Part shown: positions 16,372-28,470 of the stretch, one piece after another
How positions within the stretch are numbered: the first letter of the stretch is position 1
Layout of the letters: every line of letters starts with the position of its first letter
DNA from: Bacteroidales bacterium
Lineage (GTDB): Bacteria > Bacteroidota > Bacteroidia > Bacteroidales > UBA932
DNA length: 64,000 nt
NCBI GenBank assembly: GCA_017554335.1
Contig: JAFZIO010000059.1
Coordinates: forward strand, 28,450 to 92,449
Reading direction: 5' to 3'
Notes under the pieces: model-generated
What the model saw: only the letters and a program-made list of their open reading frames with translations
Database searches by the model: none
What the model was told of the DNA's origin: nothing
Program-made: the position numbers and the translations under genes

Positions 16372-17973
16372 ATGAAGAAGTTATTCTTTGTTATCGGAAG
16401 TTTGGCGTTAAGTCTCGCGCTGTTCGCCGGAAAGCCTCTGCCCAAGGAGGTGAAGGGCACCGTCAGCACCGTTGACGGCAAGCCGCTCGCCGGCGTCGTG
16501 GTCTCCGACGGCTATCAGGTGGTACGCACCGACGCGGAAGGCAAATACTGCTTCCCCCGCATCCCTGAGGCATACTATGTATTTGTCAGCATCCCCTCGG
16601 ACTGCGCAGTGCCCCTGCGCCAGGGAATCCCGTGCTTTTACAAGAAGCTGGAAGACAGGCCCGAGTACAACTTCACGTTTGAGCCCCTGAAGAACGGCCC
16701 CGAGAAGGAATTCAACCTCTTCCTGGTGGCCGATCCCCAGTGCCAGTGGATTTGGCACGTCCGCCGTCTGGCGGAGGAAGCGGTTCCCGACATGAAGGCC
16801 TACGGCCGCAAGTGCAAGGGGCCCGATTACGCCATCACCCTGGGCGACATAGCCTACAGTGAAGGCCACCGCAACACCAACTACCTGCTGTCCGTCATCC
16901 GCGACGAGTTTACGGCGGAAAAAGCGGGAATGCCTGTGTTCCAGACCGTCGGCAACCATGACTTCGAGTATCCGCTTACGGCGGTGGAAGCCGGCAGCCC
17001 GACCATTTCAGTACGCCGTCACCGCTACTTCGAAGACGTCTTCGGCCCTGCCAACTATTCATTCAACAGGGGAGACGTGCACATAGTTTCCATGCATGAC
17101 GTATGCTTCGAGGGCTTCGGCGCTCCCGGCAAGTACCACGGGGATTTCACCGACGGGCAGGTAAGCTGGCTCGAGCAGGATCTGGCGGCGGTGCCCGAAG
17201 ACAAGCTGGTCATCCTTTGCGTGCACATTCCCTTCGAAGGCATATATACGAAGGTCCCCAATGTCGGCAGGGTAATGGACCTGCTGGCTGCCCGCAAGCA
17301 CGCCCGCATAGTCAGCGGCCACACGCATACCATCAAGCATCTGAATTACCCCAACGGCGTCAGCGAATTCGTCGCCGGGGCCATGTCCGGCTGCTGGTGG
17401 TGGAGCAAGAACTGCGCAGACGGCGCGCCCAACGGATATGCCGTCTGGAAGATAAAGGGCAACGAGGTAGTGGGCGACATCTACAAGGGTCAGAACTTCA
17501 AGGACGACTACCAGATGCGCATCTATCGCGGCGACTCGGTATTCGGAGGCCCGTTCGAAGAGTTCCGGCTGGAGCATGGTGCCGGCACCCTTCTGGTGAA
17601 CGTATGGAACTGGGACGAAGGCTGGCGCTCGGAGGTGTTCGAGAACGGCAAGCTGGCCGGCAGCCTTGATCCCATGCCCGCTACGGGTGAATACGAGGCT
17701 CCGTACAACGGCAGCAAGGACTGGTGGGCCATAGGTTACAACGTGGGAATCGTCGGCCGCGGCCACAGCCAGGGCAGCACCCGCAACAACTATTGCTCGA
17801 AGAACTACCACATGTTCAAATACGTCCTGAAGGATCCTGCAGCCAAGGTCAAGGTTGTCGTTTACGACCGCAGCGGCCGGAAATTCAGCTGCAGCAAAAT
17901 AACTACGGCGGATGATTATGATGCACTCGCAAAGCGTCCATCATATACCGTCCTGCCCGCCTGGGAAGAATAA
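16372..17973 (+). CDS. Secreted calcineurin-like phosphoesterase
   Basis: A 533-residue exported protein with a signal peptide ending near LFAGK. Domain order: N-terminal metallophosphatase-associated beta-sandwich (VKGTVSTVDGKPLAGVVV, residues ~25-95), the catalytic metallophosphoesterase core (DPQC, LGDIAY, GNHDFEY, CVHIPF, SGHTHT; residues ~115-330), and a C-terminal beta domain. The DxH/GDxx/GNHD/H/GHxH set is nearly complete, the first motif reading VADPQCQW, a DPQ form known in this subgroup. Acts on a phosphomonoester or phosphodiester in the periplasm. It sits between the organophosphate transporter and SusC, so it probably releases the phosphorylated compound that is then imported. 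Confidence 0.88.
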   Translation: MKKLFFVIGSLALSLALFAGKPLPKEVKGTVSTVDGKPLAGVVVSDGYQVVRTDAEGKYCFPRIPEAYYVFVSIPSDCAVPLRQGIPCFYKKLEDRPEYNFTFEPLKNGPEKEFNLFLVADPQCQWIWHVRRLAEEAVPDMKAYGRKCKGPDYAITLGDIAYSEGHRNTNYLLSVIRDEFTAEKAGMPVFQTVGNHDFEYPLTAVEAGSPTISVRRHRYFEDVFGPANYSFNRGDVHIVSMHDVCFEGFGAPGKYHGDFTDGQVSWLEQDLAAVPEDKLVILCVHIPFEGIYTKVPNVGRVMDLLAARKHARIVSGHTHTIKHLNYPNGVSEFVAGAMSGCWWWSKNCADGAPNGYAVWKIKGNEVVGDIYKGQNFKDDYQMRIYRGDSVFGGPFEEFRLEHGAGTLLVNVWNWDEGWRSEVFENGKLAGSLDPMPATGEYEAPYNGSKDWWAIGYNVGIVGRGHSQGSTRNNYCSKNYHMFKYVLKDPAAKVKVVVYDRSGRKFSCSKITTADDYDALAKRPSYTVLPAWEE

Positions 17974-17999
17974 CCAATAAACACAATAACTCTAACACT

Positions 18000-20900
18000 A
18001 TGATTAAAAAACTATTTGCTGTTCTGGGCATCTTCTTGTTGGCCGGAAGCCTGGCTTTCGCTCAACAGAGAATCTCAGGAAAGGTGACCGACGCCAACGG
18101 GGAAGGCCTCGTGGGCGTTAGTGTGCTCGTCAAGGGCACTTCTTCCGGCACCGTTACCAACCTTGACGGCTCATGGTCGGTCAACTCCGTGAAGAAGGGT
18201 GCCACCCTGGTCTTCTCCTGCATCGGTTATGCCACCCAGGAGACCGTTGTGGACGACCGTACCGTCATCAACGTAAGTCTGGACGAGGACAAACTCTACC
18301 TCGATGAGACCGTTGTCGTGGGCTACGCCACAATGAAGAAACGCGATCTCGTCGGAGCCGTAGATGCCGTCGGCAGCCAGGCTATCGGCAACCGTGCCGC
18401 ATCCAACCTTACCCGTGCCCTCCAGGGCGAGATTGCGGGTCTCAACATCACCTTCAACGACTCCAAGCCTTCCCACGGCGGTTCCTACAACGTCCGCGGT
18501 ACGGGCTCCATCGGTGCCGGCGGTTCTTCGCTTGTGCTTATCGATGGCGTGGAGGGCGATTTCTCCATGGTGAACCCTCAGGACGTCGAGAGCGTCTCCG
18601 TCCTTAAGGATGCATCTTCTACGGCCGTATACGGTGCGCGCGGTGCCTTCGGCGTCGTGCTCATCACCACCAAAAAGGCCGCCAAGGGCCGTCCCAAGGT
18701 GAATTACAGCGGATCCTTCATCGTTAACCGCAGGACAGTCATACCCGACTGCGTCACCGACTCCAACGAATGGCTGGACATCTGGATCGCAGTCTATGAC
18801 GGTTACTACAACGGTTCCAAGTCACGCCTCAACCATCTGGACAACAAGGCTCCGTACTCCCAGGCGATCTACGACGAGATCAAGCGCAGGAAGGAAGATC
18901 CCAGCTTGCCCAAGGTGGAAGAGAACTACGACGTTCCCGGCTTCGGCTACGCTTACTACGACTGTTTTGACTGGGACGCCGCGTTCTATCGCGACTTCCA
19001 TTACTCCACGGAACACAACCTCTCCGTCTCCGGCGGCAACGAGAACGCGGACTACTACCTGTCCGGCCGTTTCTATGATTCCCAGGGTGTTTTCCGCGTG
19101 GGTAACGAGGATTTCAAGAAATACAACATCCGCGCTAAAGGCTCGTTGAAGATACGCCCCTGGCTCAAAGTCTCCAACAATATGAGCGTTTCCGTGGACG
19201 ATACCTATCTTCCCCGCCAGCAGGCAGGCCAGAGCGTCATGCGTATCATGGAGCACTGGGCCAATCCTATGGTGGGCCTGAAGAACCCCGACGGTTCCTG
19301 GACTCCCGCGGCCGTGGGTACCGGTTATGCTGCATATGTGGAAGGTAACAACTACGTAAAAGACCACTATGTTTATCTGCGCAACAAGACCGGCCTTGAC
19401 ATAGACATTATACAGGATGTGCTCAAGTTCCAGGCAGACTATTCCTTCAACATCACCGAGCGCGAGCGCATGATAGTCCAGCACATGGTGGAATATTCCA
19501 AGGAGCCGGGCGTTTTTGTGGCAGAGAGCCCTACACAGGGTGAAAAGCTTCAGAAAGTCGACTATCATACCCTTTACCAGAGCGCCAATGCATACGCCAC
19601 CTGGACTCCCAAGCTCGGCAACAACCACTCCCTGACTGCGCTGCTCGGTTATAACGTTGAGTGGAGCAACTATCATACGCTGAACGCCACACGCCTGGGC
19701 TACACCACCCAGAAGCCTTCCTTCGCGCTGATGGACGGTGAGGCTACTATTACCGAGGCCGGCAACGAGTGGGCATTCATGGGCGCTTTCTACCGCGTGA
19801 ATTACAGTCTGCTCGGCCGTTACCTTCTGGAGGTCAGCGGCCGTTACGACGGTTCCTCCAAGTTCCCGACCTACAGCCGCTGGGGCTTCTTCCCCTCGGT
19901 TTCCGCAGGCTGGCGCATCTCCGACGAGCCCTGGATGGGCTGGTCGCGTTCCGCCGTTGACAACCTGAAGCTGCGCGTGTCCGCCGGTTCCATGGGTAAC
20001 GGCAGCGTGGCTCCGTACAAGTATACATCAGAAATGACGCTTTCCAAGGCAACGGACATCACCCTTGGCGGCGAGCTTCCTATTGTTACCAGCGTGGCGA
20101 GCACCGTGCCTCAGTCGCTGACATGGGAGACCGCCACCACTTATGATGTAGGTGTAGACCTGGATATGTTCAACAACCGCCTGTCCGCATCCTTCGACCT
20201 CTACCGCCGCAACACCACCAATATGTACACCGCCGGCGAGACCCTGCCCGGCGTGTTCGGCGCCTCGGTCCCCAAGGGTAACAACGCCGAGCTCCGCACC
20301 GATGGCTGGGAACTCTCCCTGCAGTGGAGGGATCAGCTCACCATAGGCGGAAAGCCCTTCAGCTACAACATCAAGGGTACGCTCTGGGACAGCCGTTCAT
20401 TCGTGACCAAGTTCAACGGCAACGACGGAAAGAAGCTCGGTACTATCGAGAACCTCATCGCGAACACCGGCCAGCCCGATTACTACGAGGGCATGGAACT
20501 CGGCGAAATGTGGGGCTATACCGTGGTCGGTCTCTACAAAGACTGGGACGACGTGAACAGTTCGCCTACCCAGAATTTCAAGCAGACCGTGAACAACGCC
20601 GTGTATCCCGGCCAGGTGAAATTCAAGGATCTGGACCTCAGCGGCGACATCGACTACAAGGACCTTACCGTAGATGAGAGCGGCGACTTGAGCATCATAG
20701 GCAACTGCCTTCCCCGTTACCGCTTCGGTCTTAACCTGGGTGCCAACTGGAACGGAATAGGCCTGAACCTCTTCTTCCAGGGCGTAGGCAAGCGTGACTG
20801 GTACCCCGGCTATGACTCCGGTTACTTCTGGGGCAGGTATGCACGTCCGTTCTTCTACTTCACTCCTACTATCCACAAGCTGGACAACCCTTACGTGGCC

Positions 20901-21290
20901 CAGTTCGACGAAGACGGCAACTGCATCAACTGGGATACGGCTTACTGGCCCCGTCCCACTACCTATCAGACCAACTCCCAGGACAAGAAGACCGTGCTCT
21001 CCATGCCCAACACCCGTTACATGCAGAATGCGGCCTATATACGTCTGAAGAACGTGGAACTCAGCTACAGCTTCAACGAGAAGGTCTGCAAGGCCCTCGG
21101 ATTCGAAGCCTTGAAGGTGTTCCTTAACGGAGAGAACCTCCTTACCTATACGCCCCTGCACAAGTGGGCCCCCAACCTGGATCCGGAAGGAATCGACGGG
21201 GGAGACAAGGACTTCTCTTCCAATACTCTCAACGGTACGGCCTACCCGACATTCATGTCGCTGGCCCTCGGTGTAAACATAACATTCTAA
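18000..21290 (+). CDS. SusC-like TonB-dependent outer membrane transporter
   Basis: A 1096-residue SusC/RagA-type transporter. After the signal peptide (ends near LAFAQ) comes a carboxypeptidase-regulatory-like domain (RISGKVTDANGEGLVGVSV, ~24-100), the TonB-box region LDETVVVGY, a plug with NVRGTGSIGAGGSSLVLIDGVEG and SVSVLKDASSTAVYGARGA, then a 22-strand barrel ending in LGVNITF with a terminal Phe. Imports the ligand captured by SusD. Gap of 26 bases from the phosphoesterase and 16 to SusD. Confidence 0.97.
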   Translation: MIKKLFAVLGIFLLAGSLAFAQQRISGKVTDANGEGLVGVSVLVKGTSSGTVTNLDGSWSVNSVKKGATLVFSCIGYATQETVVDDRTVINVSLDEDKLYLDETVVVGYATMKKRDLVGAVDAVGSQAIGNRAASNLTRALQGEIAGLNITFNDSKPSHGGSYNVRGTGSIGAGGSSLVLIDGVEGDFSMVNPQDVESVSVLKDASSTAVYGARGAFGVVLITTKKAAKGRPKVNYSGSFIVNRRTVIPDCVTDSNEWLDIWIAVYDGYYNGSKSRLNHLDNKAPYSQAIYDEIKRRKEDPSLPKVEENYDVPGFGYAYYDCFDWDAAFYRDFHYSTEHNLSVSGGNENADYYLSGRFYDSQGVFRVGNEDFKKYNIRAKGSLKIRPWLKVSNNMSVSVDDTYLPRQQAGQSVMRIMEHWANPMVGLKNPDGSWTPAAVGTGYAAYVEGNNYVKDHYVYLRNKTGLDIDIIQDVLKFQADYSFNITERERMIVQHMVEYSKEPGVFVAESPTQGEKLQKVDYHTLYQSANAYATWTPKLGNNHSLTALLGYNVEWSNYHTLNATRLGYTTQKPSFALMDGEATITEAGNEWAFMGAFYRVNYSLLGRYLLEVSGRYDGSSKFPTYSRWGFFPSVSAGWRISDEPWMGWSRSAVDNLKLRVSAGSMGNGSVAPYKYTSEMTLSKATDITLGGELPIVTSVASTVPQSLTWETATTYDVGVDLDMFNNRLSASFDLYRRNTTNMYTAGETLPGVFGASVPKGNNAELRTDGWELSLQWRDQLTIGGKPFSYNIKGTLWDSRSFVTKFNGNDGKKLGTIENLIANTGQPDYYEGMELGEMWGYTVVGLYKDWDDVNSSPTQNFKQTVNNAVYPGQVKFKDLDLSGDIDYKDLTVDESGDLSIIGNCLPRYRFGLNLGANWNGIGLNLFFQGVGKRDWYPGYDSGYFWGRYARPFFYFTPTIHKLDNPYVAQFDEDGNCINWDTAYWPRPTTYQTNSQDKKTVLSMPNTRYMQNAAYIRLKNVELSYSFNEKVCKALGFEALKVFLNGENLLTYTPLHKWAPNLDPEGIDGGDKDFSSNTLNGTAYPTFMSLALGVNITF

Positions 21291-21306
21291 TCAGGAGGAA
21301 CGAACA

Positions 21307-23136
21307 ATGAAAAGATATTTTACCCTTATTCTTTCGGTCTGTTTGCTCGCAACGGCTTGCGAAGACTTCCTGACCAAAGAGAACCCGAATTCCATTGAAA
21401 GCGAGTTCTTCTTCAAGGATGAGACCTCCCTCGTCATTTACAGCAACTCCATGATACGTTCATGGGTGCCGGCAATTATAGACTTCGTGAACGGCGACCG
21501 CTACACCGACACACAGGGCTGGGACGGTCTCTATAATTTCTATACCGACAAATACGACGTAGACGACATGACCAGCTGGAGCTGGAGCTTCCTCAGGACC
21601 GTGAACTACTTCCTGGAGCACATGGGAGACGCCGAGGTAGACCAGGACGTCCACAACCACTACGAGGGCGTCGGCCACTTCTTCAGGGCCCTGTTCTACA
21701 TAGGGAAGGTGCAGCAGATAGGCGCCTGCCCTTACTACGACTTCGTAATAGATCCTACCGACAAGGATGCCCTCTACAAGGCCCGCGATCCCCGTTCCTA
21801 CGTCTGCAAGAAGATACTCGAGGACCTCGATTTCGCCTGCACCAATTGCTCCGGTGACACCAAATACCGCACGCGTTCCACCTATGTGAACAAGTACGTG
21901 GCGCTGGCGTACAAGGCCCGTTTCTGCCTCTTCGAGGGAACCTACCGCAAGTATCACGAGGTGGATCCTTCCACAGGCAAGGCGTGGACCGCAGAAGAGA
22001 AGGCAGAAGGCGACATGTACCTCACCGAGTGCATAAAGGCCTGTGAGGAGATTATGAATTCCGGCATATACGGCCTCATAGACAATCCTTCCAAGCGCAG
22101 CACCCAGTACCGCGACCTCTTCACCAACGAGGACGGATGCGCCAACCTTACCAAGGAGTTCATCTGGGCCCGCGACTACGACGCAACCTATCAGGTGAAC
22201 AACACCAAGTACTCCATCAACGACTACATGATCAACGCGCAGCACGCACAGTATGCGTTCAACCGCGACTTCGTGATGACCTACCTGATGCTGGACGGCA
22301 CTCCGTTCACTTCCCGCTACAGCGGCGAGGGTTACTACGAGGCCAGCTTCCAGGAGGAGTGCACCGGCCGTGACCTGCGTCTGGCCCAGACAATGCGCAC
22401 CCCCGGTTTCACCCGTGACGGCGGCAAGAAGCACTACGCCCCGGACCTGGTGTACTCCAAGACCGGTTACCAGCCCGTCAAGTGGCTCTATGACCGCATA
22501 GACCTGGACGAGATCAACTCTGCCACTTACACCGACGTTCCTTTGTTCCGCTACGCCGAAATCCTCCTCAGCTATGCCGAGGCGAAGGCGGAGAAGGGCG
22601 AGTGCAACGAGGCGGTTTGGAACGCTTCCGTGAAGCTCGTCCGCGAGCGCGCCGGCGTCAAGAGCATCTATCCTACGACGGCCGATCCTTATATGGTGAA
22701 GTACTTCCTCGGCGAGGTGACCGATCCCGTGATACTCGAGATACGCCGCGAGAGGGGAATCGAGTTTACCATGGAGAACCTGCGCCAGCAGGATATCCGC
22801 CGCTGGCACATGGGCGAACTGCTCATCAGGCCCAAGACCGGTATGTGGATTCCTTCCATCGAGACTGAACTCGACCTTGACGGTGACGGGGTAGCTGATT
22901 CCATGGTTTCCTCCAAACTTACGGAGAAGGCCGGCCTTCACGTGCTGACCATCAACTACAACGGATCCACACTTTCCGGAACCGGCCATGAGTTGTCCCA
23001 GGGCAACAAGGGCTACATCCTTCCTTACAAGGCTAACCAGAAACAATACACCTGGAGCGAGAAGAAGTATCTCTATCCTGTTCCCGGTCCCAGCGTCACC
23101 ATGAACGATCAGCTGGACCAGAACGCAGGCTGGTAA
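21307..23136 (+). CDS. SusD-like surface ligand-binding lipoprotein
   Basis: A 609-residue RagB/SusD protein with lipobox LLATAC (Cys about residue 18). Helical TPR-like core and C-terminal RagB/SusD region are recognisable: YAEILLSYAEAKAEKGE, ILEIRRERGIEFTMENLRQQDIRRW and the terminal region with a predicted loop. It caps SusC and binds the ligand at the cell surface. It is the direct partner of the preceding gene. The ligand cannot be read from sequence. Confidence 0.96.
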   Translation: MKRYFTLILSVCLLATACEDFLTKENPNSIESEFFFKDETSLVIYSNSMIRSWVPAIIDFVNGDRYTDTQGWDGLYNFYTDKYDVDDMTSWSWSFLRTVNYFLEHMGDAEVDQDVHNHYEGVGHFFRALFYIGKVQQIGACPYYDFVIDPTDKDALYKARDPRSYVCKKILEDLDFACTNCSGDTKYRTRSTYVNKYVALAYKARFCLFEGTYRKYHEVDPSTGKAWTAEEKAEGDMYLTECIKACEEIMNSGIYGLIDNPSKRSTQYRDLFTNEDGCANLTKEFIWARDYDATYQVNNTKYSINDYMINAQHAQYAFNRDFVMTYLMLDGTPFTSRYSGEGYYEASFQEECTGRDLRLAQTMRTPGFTRDGGKKHYAPDLVYSKTGYQPVKWLYDRIDLDEINSATYTDVPLFRYAEILLSYAEAKAEKGECNEAVWNASVKLVRERAGVKSIYPTTADPYMVKYFLGEVTDPVILEIRRERGIEFTMENLRQQDIRRWHMGELLIRPKTGMWIPSIETELDLDGDGVADSMVSSKLTEKAGLHVLTINYNGSTLSGTGHELSQGNKGYILPYKANQKQYTWSEKKYLYPVPGPSVTMNDQLDQNAGW

Positions 23137-23157
23137 TAATTTAATAACCATATAATT

Positions 23158-24909
23158 ATGAAAAAAATTCTTATCCTTTTATCGCTCGCTTTGCTGGCAT
23201 TCGCCTGCGAGCAGCAGAAACCTGAAGAGGAGTACAGCCTGAAGGTGGATCCTCTTGAGGTGAATATAGACAAGGATGGCGGTTCCGTTACCGTAGCCGT
23301 AGAATCCAACGGCAAATGGGCGGTTACGTCGACGGACAACTGGATTACCATCGATCCTGCTGAGGGAGAGGGCAATGCCACCGTTACCCTGAGCGCCGGG
23401 AAGAACGATACGGAAAAAGCCCGCAAGGGTGCTGTCTCCGTTAACGGCCCTTCCAAGAAATACACCGTTACCGTGAAGCAGGAAGTCTCCAGGCCCGAGG
23501 GACCCGACGCGCCTGTCAAGATTACCGAAATCAAGACCGCAGACGACTTCGTTGCCTTCGGCAAGGCTATGGACAGCTATGAGTCCACCGAGACCGTTAA
23601 GCTGGCGGCCGATATCACCGTCAATGCTCCGGTGGCGTTCCTTGCCTGCAACTTCGACGGCCAGGACCACACCATTACCTTTAATTACGAGGAGAACACC
23701 GCCTATACTGATGCAGATCCCACCACCCAGTGTCTCGGTCTCTTCCGCAAGGTAGGCGGCACTGTGGACGGGAACAAGCTCAGCGTGTCCGTCAAGAACC
23801 TCAAGACCGCCGGTTCCATCAAGACCGCACCTGAAGACAACAGCGGCACCGAATACACCTATTATATCGGTGGCATCGCAGGATATGCAGACGGTGACGC
23901 AAGATTCGAGAACTGCGTGAACGGCATCTCCCTCGAGGCGACTTCCTTCAACACCCAGCATATGGGCGGCATCATCGGCCACGCCTGCGAGGACGTGGTT
24001 CTGGTCAATTGCCAGAACAAGGCCTCTGTTGCCGTGTCCCGTGCCGGCAAGGAATCCAAAGCTTCGCAGCTGGGCGGCATCTGCGGCCATTGTGCCACCA
24101 AGGCCAGTATCACCGGCTGCGTCAACGACGGTGAAATCAGCTACACCGCTGCAGGTACCTGCCGTATGGGCGGTATCGTTGGCTACACGAACAACGTGAC
24201 CACCGCACTGTACAAAGATTGTGTGAACAACGGTTCCGTGAGGAACGACGCTACCGGTTACACCGGAACTTCCTGGGCCTATGTAGGCGGAATCACCGGC
24301 TACTTCGGCACCCCGGGCGATGCCTGTCAGGTGGTTTATGAGAACTGCACCAACAATGGTTCCATCAGCTCCGACACGGGCGAAAACAAGCTCCGTACAC
24401 GAGTTGCCGGAATTGCGGCACTCGCCGGAAAGGGCGAGGGCGGTCTCTTCACATACAAGAACTGTACAAACAACGGTGCCATTTCCCAGACCAAGGGCAG
24501 CAACAGCTCTACCCGTGCCCAGCTTGCCGGTATCGTTGCATACTGCGAGACCGTAGCTGCAGTGGCGATTGACGGCTGCGTGAACAGCGGTACAATTACT
24601 ACCGACGCAGCTGGCGTCAAGTATGTAGGCGTGGGCGCTATGATAGGCGGCGGCGGTGACGTCAAGTCCACCATTACCAACGTGACCGTTAATGCCAGCA
24701 CCGTAATAACCTGCGTTGCCGGTACTGCTGCCGGTCTTATCGGCGGATCCGTCAGTGCCTTCAACACATCCATCAGCGGCAAGGTCGCCGGTACTATCGT
24801 CTCCGGTGATACCACGACCGTTGCTGATGGCGGCAACTTCGGCTCGATGCTCTTCGGCATGCCGCTCGGCGACGGCAGCTCCATCGGCGGCGTGTCCTTC
24901 GCCCAGTAA
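23158..24909 (+). CDS. BACON-domain lipoprotein with GLUG-like repeats
   Basis: A 583-residue lipoprotein (lipobox LLAFAC). Residues ~30-110 form a BACON domain (VNIDKDGGSVTVAVESNGKW ... WITIDPAEGEG), then from ~120 a run of glycine-rich repeats of the type IGGIAGYADG, MGGIIGHA, LGGICGHC, MGGIVGYTN, VGGITGYFG, as in GLUG-motif beta-helices. Probably a surface ligand-binding protein accompanying SusCD. Gaps of 21 and 8 bases to its neighbours place it in the operon. No catalytic motif seen. Confidence 0.8.
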   Translation: MKKILILLSLALLAFACEQQKPEEEYSLKVDPLEVNIDKDGGSVTVAVESNGKWAVTSTDNWITIDPAEGEGNATVTLSAGKNDTEKARKGAVSVNGPSKKYTVTVKQEVSRPEGPDAPVKITEIKTADDFVAFGKAMDSYESTETVKLAADITVNAPVAFLACNFDGQDHTITFNYEENTAYTDADPTTQCLGLFRKVGGTVDGNKLSVSVKNLKTAGSIKTAPEDNSGTEYTYYIGGIAGYADGDARFENCVNGISLEATSFNTQHMGGIIGHACEDVVLVNCQNKASVAVSRAGKESKASQLGGICGHCATKASITGCVNDGEISYTAAGTCRMGGIVGYTNNVTTALYKDCVNNGSVRNDATGYTGTSWAYVGGITGYFGTPGDACQVVYENCTNNGSISSDTGENKLRTRVAGIAALAGKGEGGLFTYKNCTNNGAISQTKGSNSSTRAQLAGIVAYCETVAAVAIDGCVNSGTITTDAAGVKYVGVGAMIGGGGDVKSTITNVTVNASTVITCVAGTAAGLIGGSVSAFNTSISGKVAGTIVSGDTTTVADGGNFGSMLFGMPLGDGSSIGGVSFAQ

Positions 24910-24917
24910 CACACCAT

Positions 24918-26288
24918 ATGCTGAAAAGCAGACTCGTTTTATTCGCTGTTCTGGCGGCACTTTGCGCTCCCTCCTGCTCGGATCCGGACAAACCGGACGA
25001 GCCGGGGGAGCCTGCCGTCGAAGCGGAGTTCACTGCCGTTGCCGGACTGTCCGACCGTTCGGTGCAGGCGGAGGGCGAATCATTCACAATCAGCATCACC
25101 GCTACTGCGGCGTGGGAAGTATCCACGGCCGCCTGGATAACTGCGACACCTTCCAGGGGGGAGGCGGGCAGTTTTGACATCGAGGTGGAAGTCGGCGCGG
25201 CGGCTGCAGGAGAGGAGCGGTCGGGCTTCGTCCGTCTGACCTGCGGCAAGGACACCCGTTCCATGCTCGTTTCCCAGATAAGTTCCAGGGAACCGGGACC
25301 GGAAGACCTTTACCTTGACTCTCCGTTCTCCGACCTGCTGCATTACAGCACCGGTCGCCTCCGCACCACCACTGCGGTTATGCAGAGCTTCGACCTTGCC
25401 AAAGACGGCACCATCTACTACACCCAGCTGAACAATAACTTCCGGGTTTATCTGTCCTGGGGCCCCCGCAACGGCCAGAATCAGCCTTCGGACTTTATGA
25501 CTCTGAATTTCACGGGACACGGCTCAAACTTCACAATCGAGGAGGATTCCGCCGGCAAGGTATGGCTGTGGATGGACAACTATTCCAGCAAGAATTCGAA
25601 AGGGGAGTACTGGGGGGCTCAGATAATCTCCCGTTTCCCCGTCCGCAAAGGCTCCACCCTGAATCCTTCGGATGCCAGCGAGAACTATTATTTCGGTGAG
25701 TCCAATATCTCCGTGGCGGTCGATCTGGAGGGCGATATGCTCACCATCCTGGGCATTTCTACGGGCCGTATCAGGACCTACAAGCTCAGCGATCTGCGTG
25801 CGCTTCCTGTAGAAGATATCACGCTTGATGCCATTACATACGGCGGAGAGAGCGCTGCGCCTGTAACTGAAAAGACGGAAACGCCCGTCGTGAAGGCCAG
25901 GGACGCCAGGAAACTTAGCCCTCTGGGCGATTTCTCCATCTCCCGCGGCAAGTACGAAGACGGAACGACCATTTCATGGCAGGGATTCGACATCCACGGC
26001 GGACTGGTGTATCAGGCCCAGGGTAACGGTCATACTGACGGTACGCCTTCTCCGGGCTGGGTGCAGATACGCAAGATAGACGGCACGCCTGTCATACCCC
26101 TGACTACAATCAAGGCCCTGGAAGACCTGCAGGCTCTCAAGGAGGCCGGCATCACCGACACCGGTTATATGGAGCCCGAGGGCGTCAAGTGGCGTAACGG
26201 CCTGGTTTACCTCGGCTTTGCAAGCAAGAATTCAAACAATGAACGCAGGGGTACAATATTCAATTATAACCCTGCGCTCGTGAAGTAG
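24918..26288 (+). CDS. BACON lipoprotein with helveticin J-like C-terminal domain
   Basis: A 456-residue lipoprotein (lipobox CAPSC). A BACON-type domain (WEVSTAAWITATPSRGEAG, ~30-115) precedes a ~330-residue region whose conserved blocks follow helveticin J: TGHGSNFTIEED with KVWLWMDN and GAQIISRFPV; ISVAVDLEGDMLTI with RTYKLSDL; WQGFDIHGGLVYQAQ; and EPEGVKWRNGLVYLGFASK. Helveticin J is a class III bacteriocin of lactobacilli; here a lipoprotein in a SusCD operon suggests a surface-binding or lytic role on a foreign envelope polymer. The homology is my pattern match, not a search result. Last gene of the operon; its end is 14 bases from the convergent asnA end. Confidence 0.65.
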   Translation: MLKSRLVLFAVLAALCAPSCSDPDKPDEPGEPAVEAEFTAVAGLSDRSVQAEGESFTISITATAAWEVSTAAWITATPSRGEAGSFDIEVEVGAAAAGEERSGFVRLTCGKDTRSMLVSQISSREPGPEDLYLDSPFSDLLHYSTGRLRTTTAVMQSFDLAKDGTIYYTQLNNNFRVYLSWGPRNGQNQPSDFMTLNFTGHGSNFTIEEDSAGKVWLWMDNYSSKNSKGEYWGAQIISRFPVRKGSTLNPSDASENYYFGESNISVAVDLEGDMLTILGISTGRIRTYKLSDLRALPVEDITLDAITYGGESAAPVTEKTETPVVKARDARKLSPLGDFSISRGKYEDGTTISWQGFDIHGGLVYQAQGNGHTDGTPSPGWVQIRKIDGTPVIPLTTIKALEDLQALKEAGITDTGYMEPEGVKWRNGLVYLGFASKNSNNERRGTIFNYNPALVK

Positions 26289-26302
26289 AACTTGTTCTAA
26301 AA

Positions 26303-28470
<2,168 letters not shown>

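Noticed and set aside
26289-26302. Bidirectional terminator between the convergent operons
   Set aside because: Only a short GAAC-TT-GTTC palindrome without T tracts; too weak to call.
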